From contig CACWLL010000006.1 of NCBI GenBank assembly GCA_902761735.1, forward strand, positions 258,681 to 321,536: 62,856 nucleotides of DNA, read 5' to 3'. Of the stretch, positions 37,302-47,249 are shown piece by piece; positions within the stretch are counted from its first letter, which is position 1, and every line of letters begins with the position of its first letter. A program made the position numbers and the translations under genes. A model generated the notes under the pieces. The model was not told the DNA's origin. It ran no database searches and was given only the letters and a program-made list of their open reading frames with translations. The stretch comes from an uncultured bacterium. Its GTDB lineage: Bacteria; Cyanobacteriota; Vampirovibrionia; Gastranaerophilales; Gastranaerophilaceae.

Positions 37302-37667
37302 ATGGTCATTGTTCCGGAATTTTTAATCAGAAGAATTTATCAAAAAGGCTCTCTTAAAAGACTGGAAAACGGTGCAAGTTTGAATTTAAAAAATGTATTG
37401 GGTCCTGGATTTATCAGCGGATTTAACTATGTAAAAATTAACGACGTGACTTACGAAGCAAAAGATGTAAAATTTATTACCAACAATAATGAAATTGCGG
37501 GTACTGATGTATCCGAAGAAAATCCGATTGCATTCAGATTGGGACAAACCGGAACATTGGTTATGACGGGCTCTGAATGTGTTTTAGATGGTAATAATAA
37601 GATTATTATTGAAGTAATGAATCCTGAAGCAGGCAAAGTCCAATTATCCGTTGAAGATGTAGTATAG
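37302..37667 (+). CDS. Conserved hypothetical protein, small beta domain
   Basis: 121 aa: MVIVPEFLIRRIYQKGSLKRLENGASLNLKNVLGPGFISGFNYVKIND and GQTGTLVMTGSECVLDGNNKIIIEV indicate a compact all-beta protein conserved in archaea and bacteria under uninformative names. No catalytic motif is apparent. Separated by 13 nt from the GH35 gene with AAAGG as RBS, so probably the same transcript. Confidence 0.75.
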   Translation: MVIVPEFLIRRIYQKGSLKRLENGASLNLKNVLGPGFISGFNYVKINDVTYEAKDVKFITNNNEIAGTDVSEENPIAFRLGQTGTLVMTGSECVLDGNNKIIIEVMNPEAGKVQLSVEDVV

Positions 37668-37677
37668 TTATTTTTTA

Positions 37678-38355
37678 CTATTCAACATCAAAATCAAAAT
37701 ATGTATCAGGATAAGGTTCATTCTTTAACGTAAAATGCCACCATTCGGAATCAATTCCGTTAAATCCGGCTTTAATCATTGCATCGTGCAATATTTTTCT
37801 GTTTTTCTTTTGTTCTTTTGTCAGCTTTTTGTAATCCGGATGTGAAATTTCGCTGAATAAATCAAAGGTTCCACCCATATCTACAAAACCGCCGTCTTTT
37901 TTAATTATGGTTAAGTCAACCGTTGAACCTCTGGTGTGACCGGATTTTTCTGCAATATAGTTGCCTTTAAGTAAATCGGATTTTTTTAATTTAGGGTAAA
38001 ACGTCTTATCGCCAGGGTCTTGCGGATTGTTAATCCAATCTACAAAATTGTAAACCGCTTTTTGTGGTCTGTATGTATCCCAAATTAATATTCTGTAACC
38101 TTGTTTTCTCAAATCTTCAGCTGCGACTGCCAATGCACTCAGCGCTTCTTTTGTCATATATGCAACAGGTGCTTTATAGCCTTTTATTTTATTTCCCGTA
38201 AAATTGTTTGAAGAGTAATATCTTAAGTCATAAGCCGCATCATCTATAACTGTATAGACCGGAGCAAAATCACTTTTGTCATAAGAAATTTGTGATGCAA
38301 TACTTGCTTGGATAAAACTGAATAATATCAAGGTAATTAATAAAAATTTTTTCAT
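37678..38355 (-). CDS. D-alanyl-D-alanine dipeptidase (VanX/DdpX-like, M15D)
   Basis: 225 aa with signal peptide (KKFLLITLILFSFIQASIA). Zinc ligands and catalytic residues are in SGHTRGSTVDLT (SxHxxGxxxD) and DSEWWHFTL (ExxH); an Arg-containing WDTYRPQKAV is also family-typical. It hydrolyses D-Ala-D-Ala; being secreted and lacking vanR/S/H/A neighbours, it more likely recycles murein peptides than confers glycopeptide resistance. Confidence 0.93.
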   Translation of the reverse strand: MKKFLLITLILFSFIQASIASQISYDKSDFAPVYTVIDDAAYDLRYYSSNNFTGNKIKGYKAPVAYMTKEALSALAVAAEDLRKQGYRILIWDTYRPQKAVYNFVDWINNPQDPGDKTFYPKLKKSDLLKGNYIAEKSGHTRGSTVDLTIIKKDGGFVDMGGTFDLFSEISHPDYKKLTKEQKKNRKILHDAMIKAGFNGIDSEWWHFTLKNEPYPDTYFDFDVE

Positions 38356-38530
38356 TCAATGTTTCCTTACTATAACTTTAATCACGCAGGTTATTATAGC
38401 ATATTTTCTAAATAATACAAATTATTATTCAATAATTAAAAATCTTCTGATATATGATTAACATATTGAAATTTTGGCGGTAGTGAATTAGAATTGAGTA
38501 ATAACAAAGGATATTAATAGGAGGCTTTAT

Positions 38531-39064
38531 ATGAAAAAGTTTATTTTATCGGCAATTCTTGTATCTATCGGTTTATTTTCGTCGGTTCAGGCCGATGTAT
38601 TGAAAGGGAAAGCTATTGGAGAAATTTCAACAGCCTCTCCTAAAGAAACTATTAGTATAGAGATATCAAGAAATTTTAATTTAACAGATGATATTGTGCT
38701 TAAAAAAGGTTACGTGTTAACAGGGAAAATGTTGGATGTTACTGAACCGGGGCAATGGCATCATAATGCTTCATTTACCTTTATCCCGACTGTATATACT
38801 GATTTAAAAGGAGAGAAACATACTATTACAAAAGAAATTAGAGCTACATACCGACAAAAAATGCAGCCGGATTATAAGCATTCTGAAATATCAGTAGGGA
38901 ATTTGATGTTTTCCCCTGCATATATTGATGATACAAAGAAGATTATCCATGGTGAAACAAAAGAGGTTTGGGATGATTATGCAAATCGCTCAACACCGTG
39001 GGGCAAAGGCACCCAAATTGATATAAAGCCTAATGAAACGATATATTTCAATTTCCCTGATTAA
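38531..39064 (+). CDS. Secreted hypothetical protein
   Basis: 177 aa with a clear signal peptide (KKFILSAILVSIGLFSSVQA). The mature part is beta-rich (ETISIEISRNFNLTDDIVLKKGYVLTGKMLDVTEPGQWHHNASFTFIP), similar in feel to small periplasmic beta-sandwich proteins. Good RBS (AGGAGG). No known domain recognised. Confidence 0.75.
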   Translation: MKKFILSAILVSIGLFSSVQADVLKGKAIGEISTASPKETISIEISRNFNLTDDIVLKKGYVLTGKMLDVTEPGQWHHNASFTFIPTVYTDLKGEKHTITKEIRATYRQKMQPDYKHSEISVGNLMFSPAYIDDTKKIIHGETKEVWDDYANRSTPWGKGTQIDIKPNETIYFNFPD

Positions 39065-39120
39065 TCTAATTAAATTCAAGTTAATTTTGTTACTAATATA
39101 AATATTAGAAGGTGATATTT

Positions 39121-39537
39121 ATGAATAAAAGTATAAAATCGGTATTTTTAATTCTTATAGCGTTATTGATAATGTCTAATGTTGCGTATTCGGCTCAAAA
39201 AGATGTTCTGTTAAAAACGACATCAACCTGGGATAACGCAGAATATAAAAAATTAAAAATTAAAAAACCTGAGGTATCGGTATTAAAAATTGTTATAGGT
39301 GTCGGAGAAAGACTTCCTATGCATAAACATGATATTGTTAATGTTGCGTATGTAAATAAGGGAATTTTAACGGTAGTAACAGATAAGAATGAACAGATAA
39401 CGGTAAAAGAAGGTGAATGTTTGCCGGAAATAGTAGGAAAATACCATTACGGCAAAAATACCGGAGATGTTCCGGTTGAACTTATAGTATTTTATATTGG
39501 CGAAAAAGGTTCACCATTATCTGTTAATGCCAAATAG
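39121..39537 (+). CDS. Secreted cupin-domain protein
   Basis: 138 aa: signal peptide (SVFLILIALLIMSNVAYS) and one cupin_2 barrel with GVGERLPMHKHDIVNVAYVNKGILTVV (motif 1, HxH) and YHYGKNTGDVPVELIVFYIG (motif 2). Motif-1 His residues probably bind a metal. ATG at 39121 is preferred because GAAGGTG is 7 nt upstream. Substrate unknown. Confidence 0.85.
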   Translation: MNKSIKSVFLILIALLIMSNVAYSAQKDVLLKTTSTWDNAEYKKLKIKKPEVSVLKIVIGVGERLPMHKHDIVNVAYVNKGILTVVTDKNEQITVKEGECLPEIVGKYHYGKNTGDVPVELIVFYIGEKGSPLSVNAK

Positions 39538-39613
39538 ATATAAGTCCATTAAATATAAATACAATTTTAGTATATAATTATTTTGTTAAAAGAATTTTAC
39601 ATGAGGATATCGC

Positions 39614-40552
39614 ATGCAAGATAATATATTAATGCCGGGGGATGCTGCCGGAAATTATGACGAAAAATGGACAAAGACCTTTGATTTGAAATTTTTAATA
39701 CTTTGGTTAATATTGTTTGCATTTTTGTTAACATGGACAATAGTTTTTGATTCAAGTCTTTTTAATGCAAAACATTTTTTCTTCAGGTCATTTATAAAAT
39801 TATTCATAATGATGATTTTAGCCCTATTAGGCGGAATGTTGTGTCGTCATTATTGTAATACTGATGAGAAAGGTTATATTACGACTTCTAAAAACAGTTG
39901 GTTTAAAGTAAATTATACAAGAAAAATACAGCACTTTGCCGCATATCTTGTCCCTTTATTAAGTCCTCCGACTGCACCTTTAGGGATACTTCCTCATCTA
40001 TGGGAATCGTTATTTGTACTTTTTATGTTTTTGGTTTTAATAAAACCTATAAGAGAATTTTCAACATTTTTTATGCTCCAGTTCAATTCGTTAGACAGAG
40101 TTGAGGACAGACCAAACACCTTAAAATGGATTATTTTAGGAAATATGTTGCCGGGGCTTTTGATTATAACTATATTTAAACAAATTTTTGAAACCTGTTT
40201 GAATTTGCCTTTGTTGGCTTCGGTTGTTGTTTTGACTGTTGCTATCGGAGATGGTTTTGCCGAACCTGTCGGAACATATTTAGGTAAAAAGAAGTATGTT
40301 GTACCTTCTTGGAATTTAAAAAACAGATATGTAAGGTCTTATGCCGGAAGTGCTTGTGTGTATATTGCGGCTATTGTATTTTTGTTATTATTTAAAGACC
40401 AATTTGCAAATGCTTATGAGTTTTGGACTGCAATGGTATTATTCCCTCCGATAATGACATTATCAGAGGCATTTGCACCTCATTCAATGGATACTCCAAT
40501 AATGATGATGATTGGTTTTTCATTGTTGTTCGGAATTTGCGCAATTTTTTAA
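39614..40552 (+). CDS. Membrane protein, possible phytol/dolichol kinase-like (CTP-dependent) family
   Basis: 312 aa with about eight membrane helices. Two motifs resemble the SEC59/VTE5 polyprenol/phytol kinase group: NYTRKIQHFAAYLVPLL (RK..H) after helix 2, and VAIGDGFAEPVGTYLGKKKY (GDG.AEpvG...G). If so, it phosphorylates an isoprenoid alcohol with CTP. RBS GAGG upstream. The assignment rests on these short motifs only. Confidence 0.55.
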   Translation: MQDNILMPGDAAGNYDEKWTKTFDLKFLILWLILFAFLLTWTIVFDSSLFNAKHFFFRSFIKLFIMMILALLGGMLCRHYCNTDEKGYITTSKNSWFKVNYTRKIQHFAAYLVPLLSPPTAPLGILPHLWESLFVLFMFLVLIKPIREFSTFFMLQFNSLDRVEDRPNTLKWIILGNMLPGLLIITIFKQIFETCLNLPLLASVVVLTVAIGDGFAEPVGTYLGKKKYVVPSWNLKNRYVRSYAGSACVYIAAIVFLLLFKDQFANAYEFWTAMVLFPPIMTLSEAFAPHSMDTPIMMMIGFSLLFGICAIF

Positions 40553-40568
40553 AGTCAAGTTGGCGAAA

Positions 40569-41753
40569 TTACTTGTTACGCATCGAGATTGCAGCTTGCG
40601 GACATATAATGCTGCATAAGGAGCAGCCTTGACATTTTTCTTTATCAAGTTTAATTTTTTTATCAATATTTGATAAAGCGTGATATTCCGATTCTTCACA
40701 GATTTTTGAGCATTTCCCGCATAAGATACATTTATTCTCGTCAATATCCGGTTTCAAGCAAACATTTTTGTTTAAAGCTTTGTGAGAAGTTATCTTATCA
40801 ATGGCTTTATTCTTTAAATCTGAAATGCTCTTCATTCCTTTTTCTTCAAGATAATTAAGTAAACCTGCATTTAAATTTTTAATAATACCATAGCCGTTTA
40901 CCATAACTTCTGTGGCTATTTGTACGGCATCAGAACCTACTGCAATATACTGTGCTGCATCTTGCCAATTTGAAATTCCTCCCGTTCCCAAAATCGGCAA
41001 TGAAGAATTTTGTCTTATTTGAGCTACGCATCTAAGACCTATTGGCTTTATTATTTCTCCGGAGCATCCGCCGTATGTTGTATATCCGTCAATACAAAGA
41101 TTTGGCTCTAATGTATCAAGGTTTATTCCCATAAATCCCTGAACAGTATTAATGGCAGCAATTCCGTCAGCACCGGCTTTTTCTACTGCTTTGGAAATTT
41201 GAGTAATGTCGGTTACATTTGGTGTTAATTTGGTAAATACCGGTTTTTCAGCTACATCTTTTACCCAAGATGTAATCGTGCTTGAAATTTCGACGCTTGT
41301 TCCGATAGCCATACCGATATGTTTTTCAGGCATTCCGTGAGGGCAGGAAAAATTTAATTCATAAGCATCAATCGGGGTATTGTTTAATTCTTTTACAAGA
41401 TTTTTCCATCCGTTTTCATCTATCGGTGCCATAATGCTTGCAATAATTACTTTTTGCGGATATTTCTTTTTTAAGTATTTGATTCCGTCGCCCCAGTATT
41501 TTAATGTTTGATGGCTTAACAGTTCAATATTTTGAAATCCGATTACCTTATTTTTTTCTTTTATTGCGGAATATCTCGGGCTTGTTTCGTACATTTCTAA
41601 ATTGTCAGGTGTTATTGTTTTAAGGACTGCACCGCCCCAGCCGAGTTCAAATGCTTTTTCAATACTTTCTATCGATGCCGATGGCGGAGCCGAAGCCAAT
41701 AAAAAAGGATTTTCAAAATCAATACCTAAAACAGATGTTTTTAATGTAGCCAT
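40569..41753 (-). CDS. preA: Dihydropyrimidine dehydrogenase-type subunit PreA with ferredoxin domain
   Basis: 394 aa. FMN-binding dihydroorotate-dehydrogenase-like barrel (LLASAPPSASIESIEKAFELGWGGAVLKT, ELNFSCPHGMPE, GTGGISNWQDAAQYIAVGSDAVQIAT), then a 2[4Fe-4S] ferredoxin domain with CILCGKCSKICEES and CQGCSLCSIICP. Reduces uracil/thymine in partnership with PreT, which is absent here. Start at 41753 has GGAAC upstream; 25 extra upstream codons look non-coding. Confidence 0.9.
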   Translation of the reverse strand: MATLKTSVLGIDFENPFLLASAPPSASIESIEKAFELGWGGAVLKTITPDNLEMYETSPRYSAIKEKNKVIGFQNIELLSHQTLKYWGDGIKYLKKKYPQKVIIASIMAPIDENGWKNLVKELNNTPIDAYELNFSCPHGMPEKHIGMAIGTSVEISSTITSWVKDVAEKPVFTKLTPNVTDITQISKAVEKAGADGIAAINTVQGFMGINLDTLEPNLCIDGYTTYGGCSGEIIKPIGLRCVAQIRQNSSLPILGTGGISNWQDAAQYIAVGSDAVQIATEVMVNGYGIIKNLNAGLLNYLEEKGMKSISDLKNKAIDKITSHKALNKNVCLKPDIDENKCILCGKCSKICEESEYHALSNIDKKIKLDKEKCQGCSLCSIICPQAAISMRNK

Positions 41754-41837
41754 AATATAGTTCCAACTTTTATTATATTTAAATCTAAGATTAATTATGC
41801 TTATATTTATTCGATAAGTCAAGAACAAAATACAAAC

Positions 41838-43259
41838 TTAGAGTTTTTTGTATACATAAATCAATGCAAAGATTGTTATCACAATTGCAATAATTTCAGC
41901 ATAAATCAGCGGTAATCCAAACCCGATTTGTTCGCTGAAAATAAATGCCATAGTTATAAATACATAAAACAGAGCAGGTATAATTGTCGGAATATAATTT
42001 TTCTTTTCTTTTGCTAAATAAATTGTTGCACACAATAGTGTAGGTATAGCTATCAGTTGATTGAAGAATGTGAAATAGCGCCAAATTAAACCAAAACTTC
42101 CGGCATTAAGTTTTGCCCATATTAAAATAGACAGAACGCTTAATACAATTGGTATAACAATAATCAATCGGTTAATTATTTTTTTCTGTTCTAAATTCAA
42201 TGCATCGGCAACAGTTATTCTTAAAGCTCTCAATGCGGTATCTCCTGATGTAATCGGTAAAATTATTACAGCAAGAGTTACAATAAATGCCAAATTGAAC
42301 GGTACAAATTTGTTTGCAATAATATTTACTACATTTGCTGTTCCTATTATATTTTGCGGTACCAAGTTGAGGCTGTATACATCCATAGCGGCGGCTGCCC
42401 ATATCATTGCAATGAGCGATTCCAGGCACATCATTCCATAAAATATTCTTTTTCCGTCAAATTCGCTCTCTACTGTTCTTGATATTATGGTTGCCTGAGT
42501 TGAGTGAAAGCCTGATAAAAGTCCGCAGCTCACTGTCATAAAGAACATTGGAATAATAGGTAAGTTATTAGGATGAATATTATATTTTGTAATATGAAAA
42601 TTTTGTAGATTTACTCCTTTTATGAAAAATCCTGCAAGTACCAGACCTGTTCCTAAAATAAGCATTAAGCCAAGTATCGGATAAAATTTTCCGATAATTT
42701 TATCTATCGGGAAAAGTGTTGCTATAATAAAATATGACAAAATTACTAGATATGTGCATAAAACTATCGGATTGGATATGGCAAAATCTTTTATTCCCAA
42801 AAATCTTTCTACAAAAATGTCACCTGACGTATAAACAAAAACTGTTGCTAATAATAAAAGCATAATTGAAACAATTACCATAAAAATTCTAAATGCCGTA
42901 TGCCCGAGATATTTGTGAATAAGACCTGTAATTTGAGCGCCTTTGTTTCTCATAGAAAGCATTCCCGCAAAATAATCGTGAACTCCGCCTGCAAAAACGC
43001 AGCCGAGCGGTATTAAGATAAAAGCTATCGGTCCGAATAATATCCCTTGAAGAGCACCGATTATAGGTCCCATTCCTGCTATGTTGAGCAAATGAATAAG
43101 AGCATTTTTGTTCTTTGAAATAGGCACAAAATCAACCCCGTCACGATTTTTGGTCGCCGGAGTATCCCTATCATCGGGTGAAAATAAATTGTTTATATAT
43201 CTTGAATAAAAAATATAACCAATTAATAAAATTAAAATTCCCAAAATAAATGTTTGCAT
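41838..43259 (-). CDS. cstA: Carbon starvation protein CstA family transporter
   Basis: 473 aa, about 14 membrane helices. HLLNIAGMGPIIGALQGILFGPIAFILIPLGCVFAGGVHDYFAGMLSMRNKG and the N-terminal TPATKNRDGVDFVP match the CstA N-terminal region; FHSTQATIISRTVESE and ITSGDTALRALRI are also typical. Transports peptides or pyruvate in characterised homologues. It is a short form compared with the 700-aa E. coli protein. Start codon lies 6 nt after TGCTATAAT, without a Shine-Dalgarno. Confidence 0.93.
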   Translation of the reverse strand: MQTFILGILILLIGYIFYSRYINNLFSPDDRDTPATKNRDGVDFVPISKNKNALIHLLNIAGMGPIIGALQGILFGPIAFILIPLGCVFAGGVHDYFAGMLSMRNKGAQITGLIHKYLGHTAFRIFMVIVSIMLLLLATVFVYTSGDIFVERFLGIKDFAISNPIVLCTYLVILSYFIIATLFPIDKIIGKFYPILGLMLILGTGLVLAGFFIKGVNLQNFHITKYNIHPNNLPIIPMFFMTVSCGLLSGFHSTQATIISRTVESEFDGKRIFYGMMCLESLIAMIWAAAAMDVYSLNLVPQNIIGTANVVNIIANKFVPFNLAFIVTLAVIILPITSGDTALRALRITVADALNLEQKKIINRLIIVIPIVLSVLSILIWAKLNAGSFGLIWRYFTFFNQLIAIPTLLCATIYLAKEKKNYIPTIIPALFYVFITMAFIFSEQIGFGLPLIYAEIIAIVITIFALIYVYKKL

Positions 43260-43265
43260 AACAGA

Positions 43266-43271
43266 ATTATA
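43266..43271 (-). promoter_or_regulatory. Extended -10 of leaderless cstA promoter
   Basis: On the minus strand TGC-TATAAT is followed by 6 nt and the ATG at 43259. No Shine-Dalgarno. Confidence 0.55.
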
Positions 43272-43367
43272 GCATACTTTCTAAATAAAAAAAACAAATC
43301 AAAAATCCAAAATTTTTTAAAGAGTACATCATAAAATATTTGTTTTTATGTTAAATGACAAAATAAA

Positions 43368-43395
43368 GCAGAGAGCGTGGATTTACGCTCTCTGC
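43368..43395 (-). terminator. Intrinsic terminator
   Basis: 11-bp stem GCAGAGAGCGT / ACGCTCTCTGC, T-rich on the minus strand after the stem; ends the gene at 43430-44476. Confidence 0.85.
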
Positions 43396-43429
43396 TCTGT
43401 TATACAAAATATTCTATAAATAGAATATT

Positions 43430-44476
43430 TTAGAATGTAATATTATGTACTTTCCCGTCAGCAAATTTTAAATTAAATTTGAGCGGTTTAGGGTCATCTT
43501 TGTATTTAAGAACTAAAATTCTCATCTCAGCTTGTGGTTTCAGTTCATAATTTTCAGGTAAAGCGTTGGCATATCTTTTTGACTCAGCTGTAATTCTGGC
43601 TAATCTTATCCAGTTAGGAACACTTAATAAAGCTGATGTCCCTGCAGTCATAACCAGTACCGGAGGGAACGTACCTACCGTATCAATCAAATCAAGTCTG
43701 TCTAAATCTACGAAAGATTCGGTAGTAACATCTTTAAGTGCGGCAAGTCTTTCACTTGTTGCAGTAACAGTTGCCGTTGAATTGTTTTTATTGGTTAAAA
43801 GATATTCAAAAGCGTGTACATACTTGTTTTCTTTTTGCTTTAGACGATATTCATTTTGTATAATAGAAATTTTTGCATTTTCATCATAATAAGTTGTCGA
43901 ATCTACGCAATCCAGATTAATAGGATCTTTATCAGGTGTGTATGGGAATACGGATGTTTTTTTATTATTTTTAGCCATACTGTTATTTAATTTTTTCATA
44001 CCGGTTTTTAGCGGTTTAACCAAATCCGGAGATATGTAGAAGTTACCTAATTGATTTTTTCTTGCAAACGTGTAGAAATCGAATTTATACTCTTTTAAGG
44101 CATCTTTGTCTTCCAGTTTTGCAAATTGATAACCATTCTGAGCCAGTAAGTCAGTCAACTCATTTTTTTCAACATCATATTTTTCATTTGAAACAACATA
44201 AATATTGGTATCAAGTTTTGCCGGATATAATTTTATAAAATATGTGCAATTCGTATCAGTATAAATATAAGCATTGCTAACATTTTCCAACGGGTTGAAT
44301 TTATCTTCACCCTTATATGCATTAATAGCACTATCTATTTCATATTTGAGTTGTCTTATGTTAACATTTTTTACCTGATAACCATAAAAATTCTTTGTAA
44401 TTTCAGCTGATACAATACCTGAATTGACTAATGTTACCAGCAATACTAAAATCAACAGTTTAAAAATCTTTTTCAT
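43430..44476 (-). CDS. Secreted hypothetical protein (paralogue of 55622-56647)
   Basis: 348 aa with a signal peptide. Unrecognised family, but clearly paralogous to the protein at 55622-56647: shared NKYVHAFEY, SERLAALKD(V/I)TT.(S)FVDLDRLDL, and a C-terminal M.RIL.LK.KDDPKPL.F. A hydrophobic stretch near residue 270 (FPPVLVMTAGTSALLSV) could insert in a membrane. RBS AAAGGATAAT upstream. Ends in a strong terminator. Likely an envelope protein; function unknown. Confidence 0.8.
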   Translation of the reverse strand: MKKIFKLLILVLLVTLVNSGIVSAEITKNFYGYQVKNVNIRQLKYEIDSAINAYKGEDKFNPLENVSNAYIYTDTNCTYFIKLYPAKLDTNIYVVSNEKYDVEKNELTDLLAQNGYQFAKLEDKDALKEYKFDFYTFARKNQLGNFYISPDLVKPLKTGMKKLNNSMAKNNKKTSVFPYTPDKDPINLDCVDSTTYYDENAKISIIQNEYRLKQKENKYVHAFEYLLTNKNNSTATVTATSERLAALKDVTTESFVDLDRLDLIDTVGTFPPVLVMTAGTSALLSVPNWIRLARITAESKRYANALPENYELKPQAEMRILVLKYKDDPKPLKFNLKFADGKVHNITF

Positions 44477-44590
44477 CTCGGATTATCCTTTCTTTTATTA
44501 TTTAAACTATTCATCCATATTTTTCAAATAAATCTCTGATTGCTTAATCCATGCAGAACATAATAACATTATTATAATGTACAATAAAAA

Positions 44591-44619
44591 TTTCAATAAT
44601 TCTATTTTTGTAATAATAT
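44591..44619 (+). promoter_or_regulatory. Leaderless promoter of AsmA-like gene
   Basis: TTTCAA, 17-nt spacer, TAATAT, then 6 nt to the ATG at 44626; no Shine-Dalgarno. Confidence 0.5.
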
Positions 44620-44625
44620 GTTAAT

Positions 44626-47217
44626 ATGAAAAAGATTTTTGAAGTAACTTTCGGTATTTTATTGTTATTCGTAATCACTCTTTATCTATGTGTAGTATAT
44701 GCTTTGCCGTCAATAATCAACAGTAAAACTGCAATAAATAAGCTGCAATCGTTAATTCATAATAAAACGGGAATTGAAACAAATATTACGGGATTAAATT
44801 TGAAAATATCTCCTAAGCTTGCAGTTTTTTTAAGGGTTGATAGTATTGATGCAAAAAATAACAATGTTTCCGTTGCGGATATTAAAAATCTTTCTCTAAA
44901 ATATAAGTTATTACAAAATCATCTGATATTGGTAAGTGCAAATAGTATATTTATTAACGGCGATAGTCTAAAACAGTTCAAAAGAAAAAGAAAAAAGAAA
45001 AAAGGGGGTAATTTTGAACTTAAAAAATTTCCGGAAATTCATATCGCAAATATAGTTTATAAATCAGATATAGTAAATGTTCGAGCACAGAATATAGATA
45101 CGATAAATGACATCCTACAATTAAAAATTGCTGTTAATACTCCGTTTTTAAAAGAAACTCTAAAATTGGGCGAGTCCGGTTCATTACAAGTTACGGAAGA
45201 CAAACTTAAGGCAAATAAATTAAAAGTAACATTAGGTAATTCTCACTTGTATTTAGATGGTATTTTGATTGATAAAAATAAATTCTCATACCTTGATATA
45301 AATGGTAAAAATCTTCCGGTATCCGAGATTATGCCTATAATCCTGCAAATCCAAAAAGCAAAAGAAACGGAAAGAAAGTTTATTGAGAATTTCAAAAATT
45401 TTAAAGGGACTGCTAACGTAAATTTAAGATTAAATAAGGATGGTATATGGGGAACATGCGTTGGAAACAACTTGAGTGCAAATGCAGTATGGTTTGATAT
45501 TCCTCTATACGTTAAAGAAGTAGTTTTTAATTTCAGGGGACAAAAGGTTGATTCGATTGCTGAAGGTATAATAGGAAAAGAAAAAGTTATCCACACTCTT
45601 AATATTACAGATTTATTAAATCCTCAAAAAAAATTGGTTATCGGAACGATGGACGCAACTATTACCAAAAAGTTTGACTATGTTCCAAATCTTACGGTTT
45701 TAAATTCTGTCAGGGCAAGTTTAGTATATAAAATAAAATTAAAAAAACCTGATGTGTATTATAATATAGATATTCCTGAGCACAGTGATTTGATTTATAA
45801 ATCTTTTTATTTAGGGTTAAGAGATTATAAAAGAAAAATATACGGTAATACATTCAAGGACAATAACAATTTGTATTTGAGAAAATATGGATATTCCTAT
45901 TTTGATTCAAACAAAGAAAATATTATTCTTTCAGGGGACGGTTTGTTTATCAAAAATATAGACAAACTTAATCCTGATAAATTTATTCCTCAATACATAG
46001 CTTGTCATACAAACGGATATGCTCCAATCTCTGTTACGGGTTCATTTGGTGAAAAAGTAAGAGGCGGGGAATTTAAAGGGGATTTAAAATACGATTTTAA
46101 TAGCAATCAGATTTTGGGAACTTTTGACATAATAAAAGCAAGACACAAGGCCTTTCTTATAGAAAATGCCCATGTCATATCAAAAAACGGGGTGTTTAAT
46201 ATAACATCAAACGGTTTGTTTAAGGGCGAAAAATACTCCGCAGAATTAAATGCAAAAAATAATATTTTTGGTGAAACCTTAATTTATAACATGAAATTGT
46301 TTTTAGACAAACTCGTTTTTAAAACTACTCCTGATACTCCCAAAAAGAATATAAAAATAGATTCAAAGGTATTATCAAAGAGAGTTAAAGATATTGCTAT
46401 TACAATCAATAATTGGGAAATAGCAGTTAATGAAATCAGAAGAGAGTCTTTTGTTCTTAATAATGTAAAACTTATCGGAAGTCTTAAAAACAATATCTTT
46501 GATTTCAATATGCAAGATTTGATGTTTGCAGACGGTACAGTGCATGCAAAGGGACTTTATAATTTTGTCAAAGATACATCCGAAATTACATTTGAAGCTA
46601 AAAACATCAACTCAAAGAAGGCTGCAAACATGATGCTTAATCTTCAAAATCAAGTAGAAGGTATTGCAAATGCTAAAGTTAATCTTAGTGCAAAAGATAT
46701 GTTCAAGTTTTTAGATGCTCATTGTGCTTTTGAGATTAAAGAGGGCTTTTTACCTAAACTTGGTGATACAGAGTTTAAGATTAAAGATTCAAAATACAAA
46801 TTGTCAAAGATAACAAATTTTGATTTGACTCAAAAAGATTTAATGAAAGATGATATAAAAGGTTCTTTTGATGTTCATAACACCGAGATTAAAAATATTC
46901 ATATAACAACCTGGCATGAATTGTCTGCAATGTTTTTAGAAGGCGATTATGAGATGGAAAAACAGTATGCGAATTTGCAATTGTTCTGGAAATACAGCAA
47001 AGAAGCTCCAAAAGGGATAAGAATTTTTTGCGTACCGTTAAGTTTGATATTAAGAGTTGTATTCAGACCGGAAAAGACGAAAGAAGTATATAAATCCAAA
47101 CTTTTAAATATCCCTGATATAAAAGCTGAAGAAAAAAACACCACATATTACAGGGTACAGTTAAACGGCGATATTAACAACAACAAATTTGACTTGAAAT
47201 TAAAAGAAATCAGGTAA
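44626..47217 (+). CDS. AsmA-like / bridge-type envelope protein
   Basis: 863 aa. A single N-terminal membrane helix (IFEVTFGILLLFVITLYLCVVYALP) anchors a very long, beta-rich periplasmic region. NKLQSLIHNKTGIETNITGLNLKISPKLAVFLRVDSIDAKNN is typical of the AsmA N terminus, and the C-terminal third (ADGTVHAKGLYNFVKDTSEITFEAKNINSKKAANMMLNLQNQVEGIANAKVNLSAKD) resembles the AsmA_2/DUF3971 region. Such proteins move phospholipids to the outer membrane, which supports a diderm cell. Monocistronic. Confidence 0.8.
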   Translation: MKKIFEVTFGILLLFVITLYLCVVYALPSIINSKTAINKLQSLIHNKTGIETNITGLNLKISPKLAVFLRVDSIDAKNNNVSVADIKNLSLKYKLLQNHLILVSANSIFINGDSLKQFKRKRKKKKGGNFELKKFPEIHIANIVYKSDIVNVRAQNIDTINDILQLKIAVNTPFLKETLKLGESGSLQVTEDKLKANKLKVTLGNSHLYLDGILIDKNKFSYLDINGKNLPVSEIMPIILQIQKAKETERKFIENFKNFKGTANVNLRLNKDGIWGTCVGNNLSANAVWFDIPLYVKEVVFNFRGQKVDSIAEGIIGKEKVIHTLNITDLLNPQKKLVIGTMDATITKKFDYVPNLTVLNSVRASLVYKIKLKKPDVYYNIDIPEHSDLIYKSFYLGLRDYKRKIYGNTFKDNNNLYLRKYGYSYFDSNKENIILSGDGLFIKNIDKLNPDKFIPQYIACHTNGYAPISVTGSFGEKVRGGEFKGDLKYDFNSNQILGTFDIIKARHKAFLIENAHVISKNGVFNITSNGLFKGEKYSAELNAKNNIFGETLIYNMKLFLDKLVFKTTPDTPKKNIKIDSKVLSKRVKDIAITINNWEIAVNEIRRESFVLNNVKLIGSLKNNIFDFNMQDLMFADGTVHAKGLYNFVKDTSEITFEAKNINSKKAANMMLNLQNQVEGIANAKVNLSAKDMFKFLDAHCAFEIKEGFLPKLGDTEFKIKDSKYKLSKITNFDLTQKDLMKDDIKGSFDVHNTEIKNIHITTWHELSAMFLEGDYEMEKQYANLQLFWKYSKEAPKGIRIFCVPLSLILRVVFRPEKTKEVYKSKLLNIPDIKAEEKNTTYYRVQLNGDINNNKFDLKLKEIR

Positions 47218-47249
47218 GATTAACTTACCGGAACAAAACGTTACTAAGT

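Noticed and set aside
37678-38355. Glycopeptide resistance gene vanX
   Set aside because: The protein is secreted and there are no vanA/H/R/S-type neighbours; a murein peptide recycling role is more likely.
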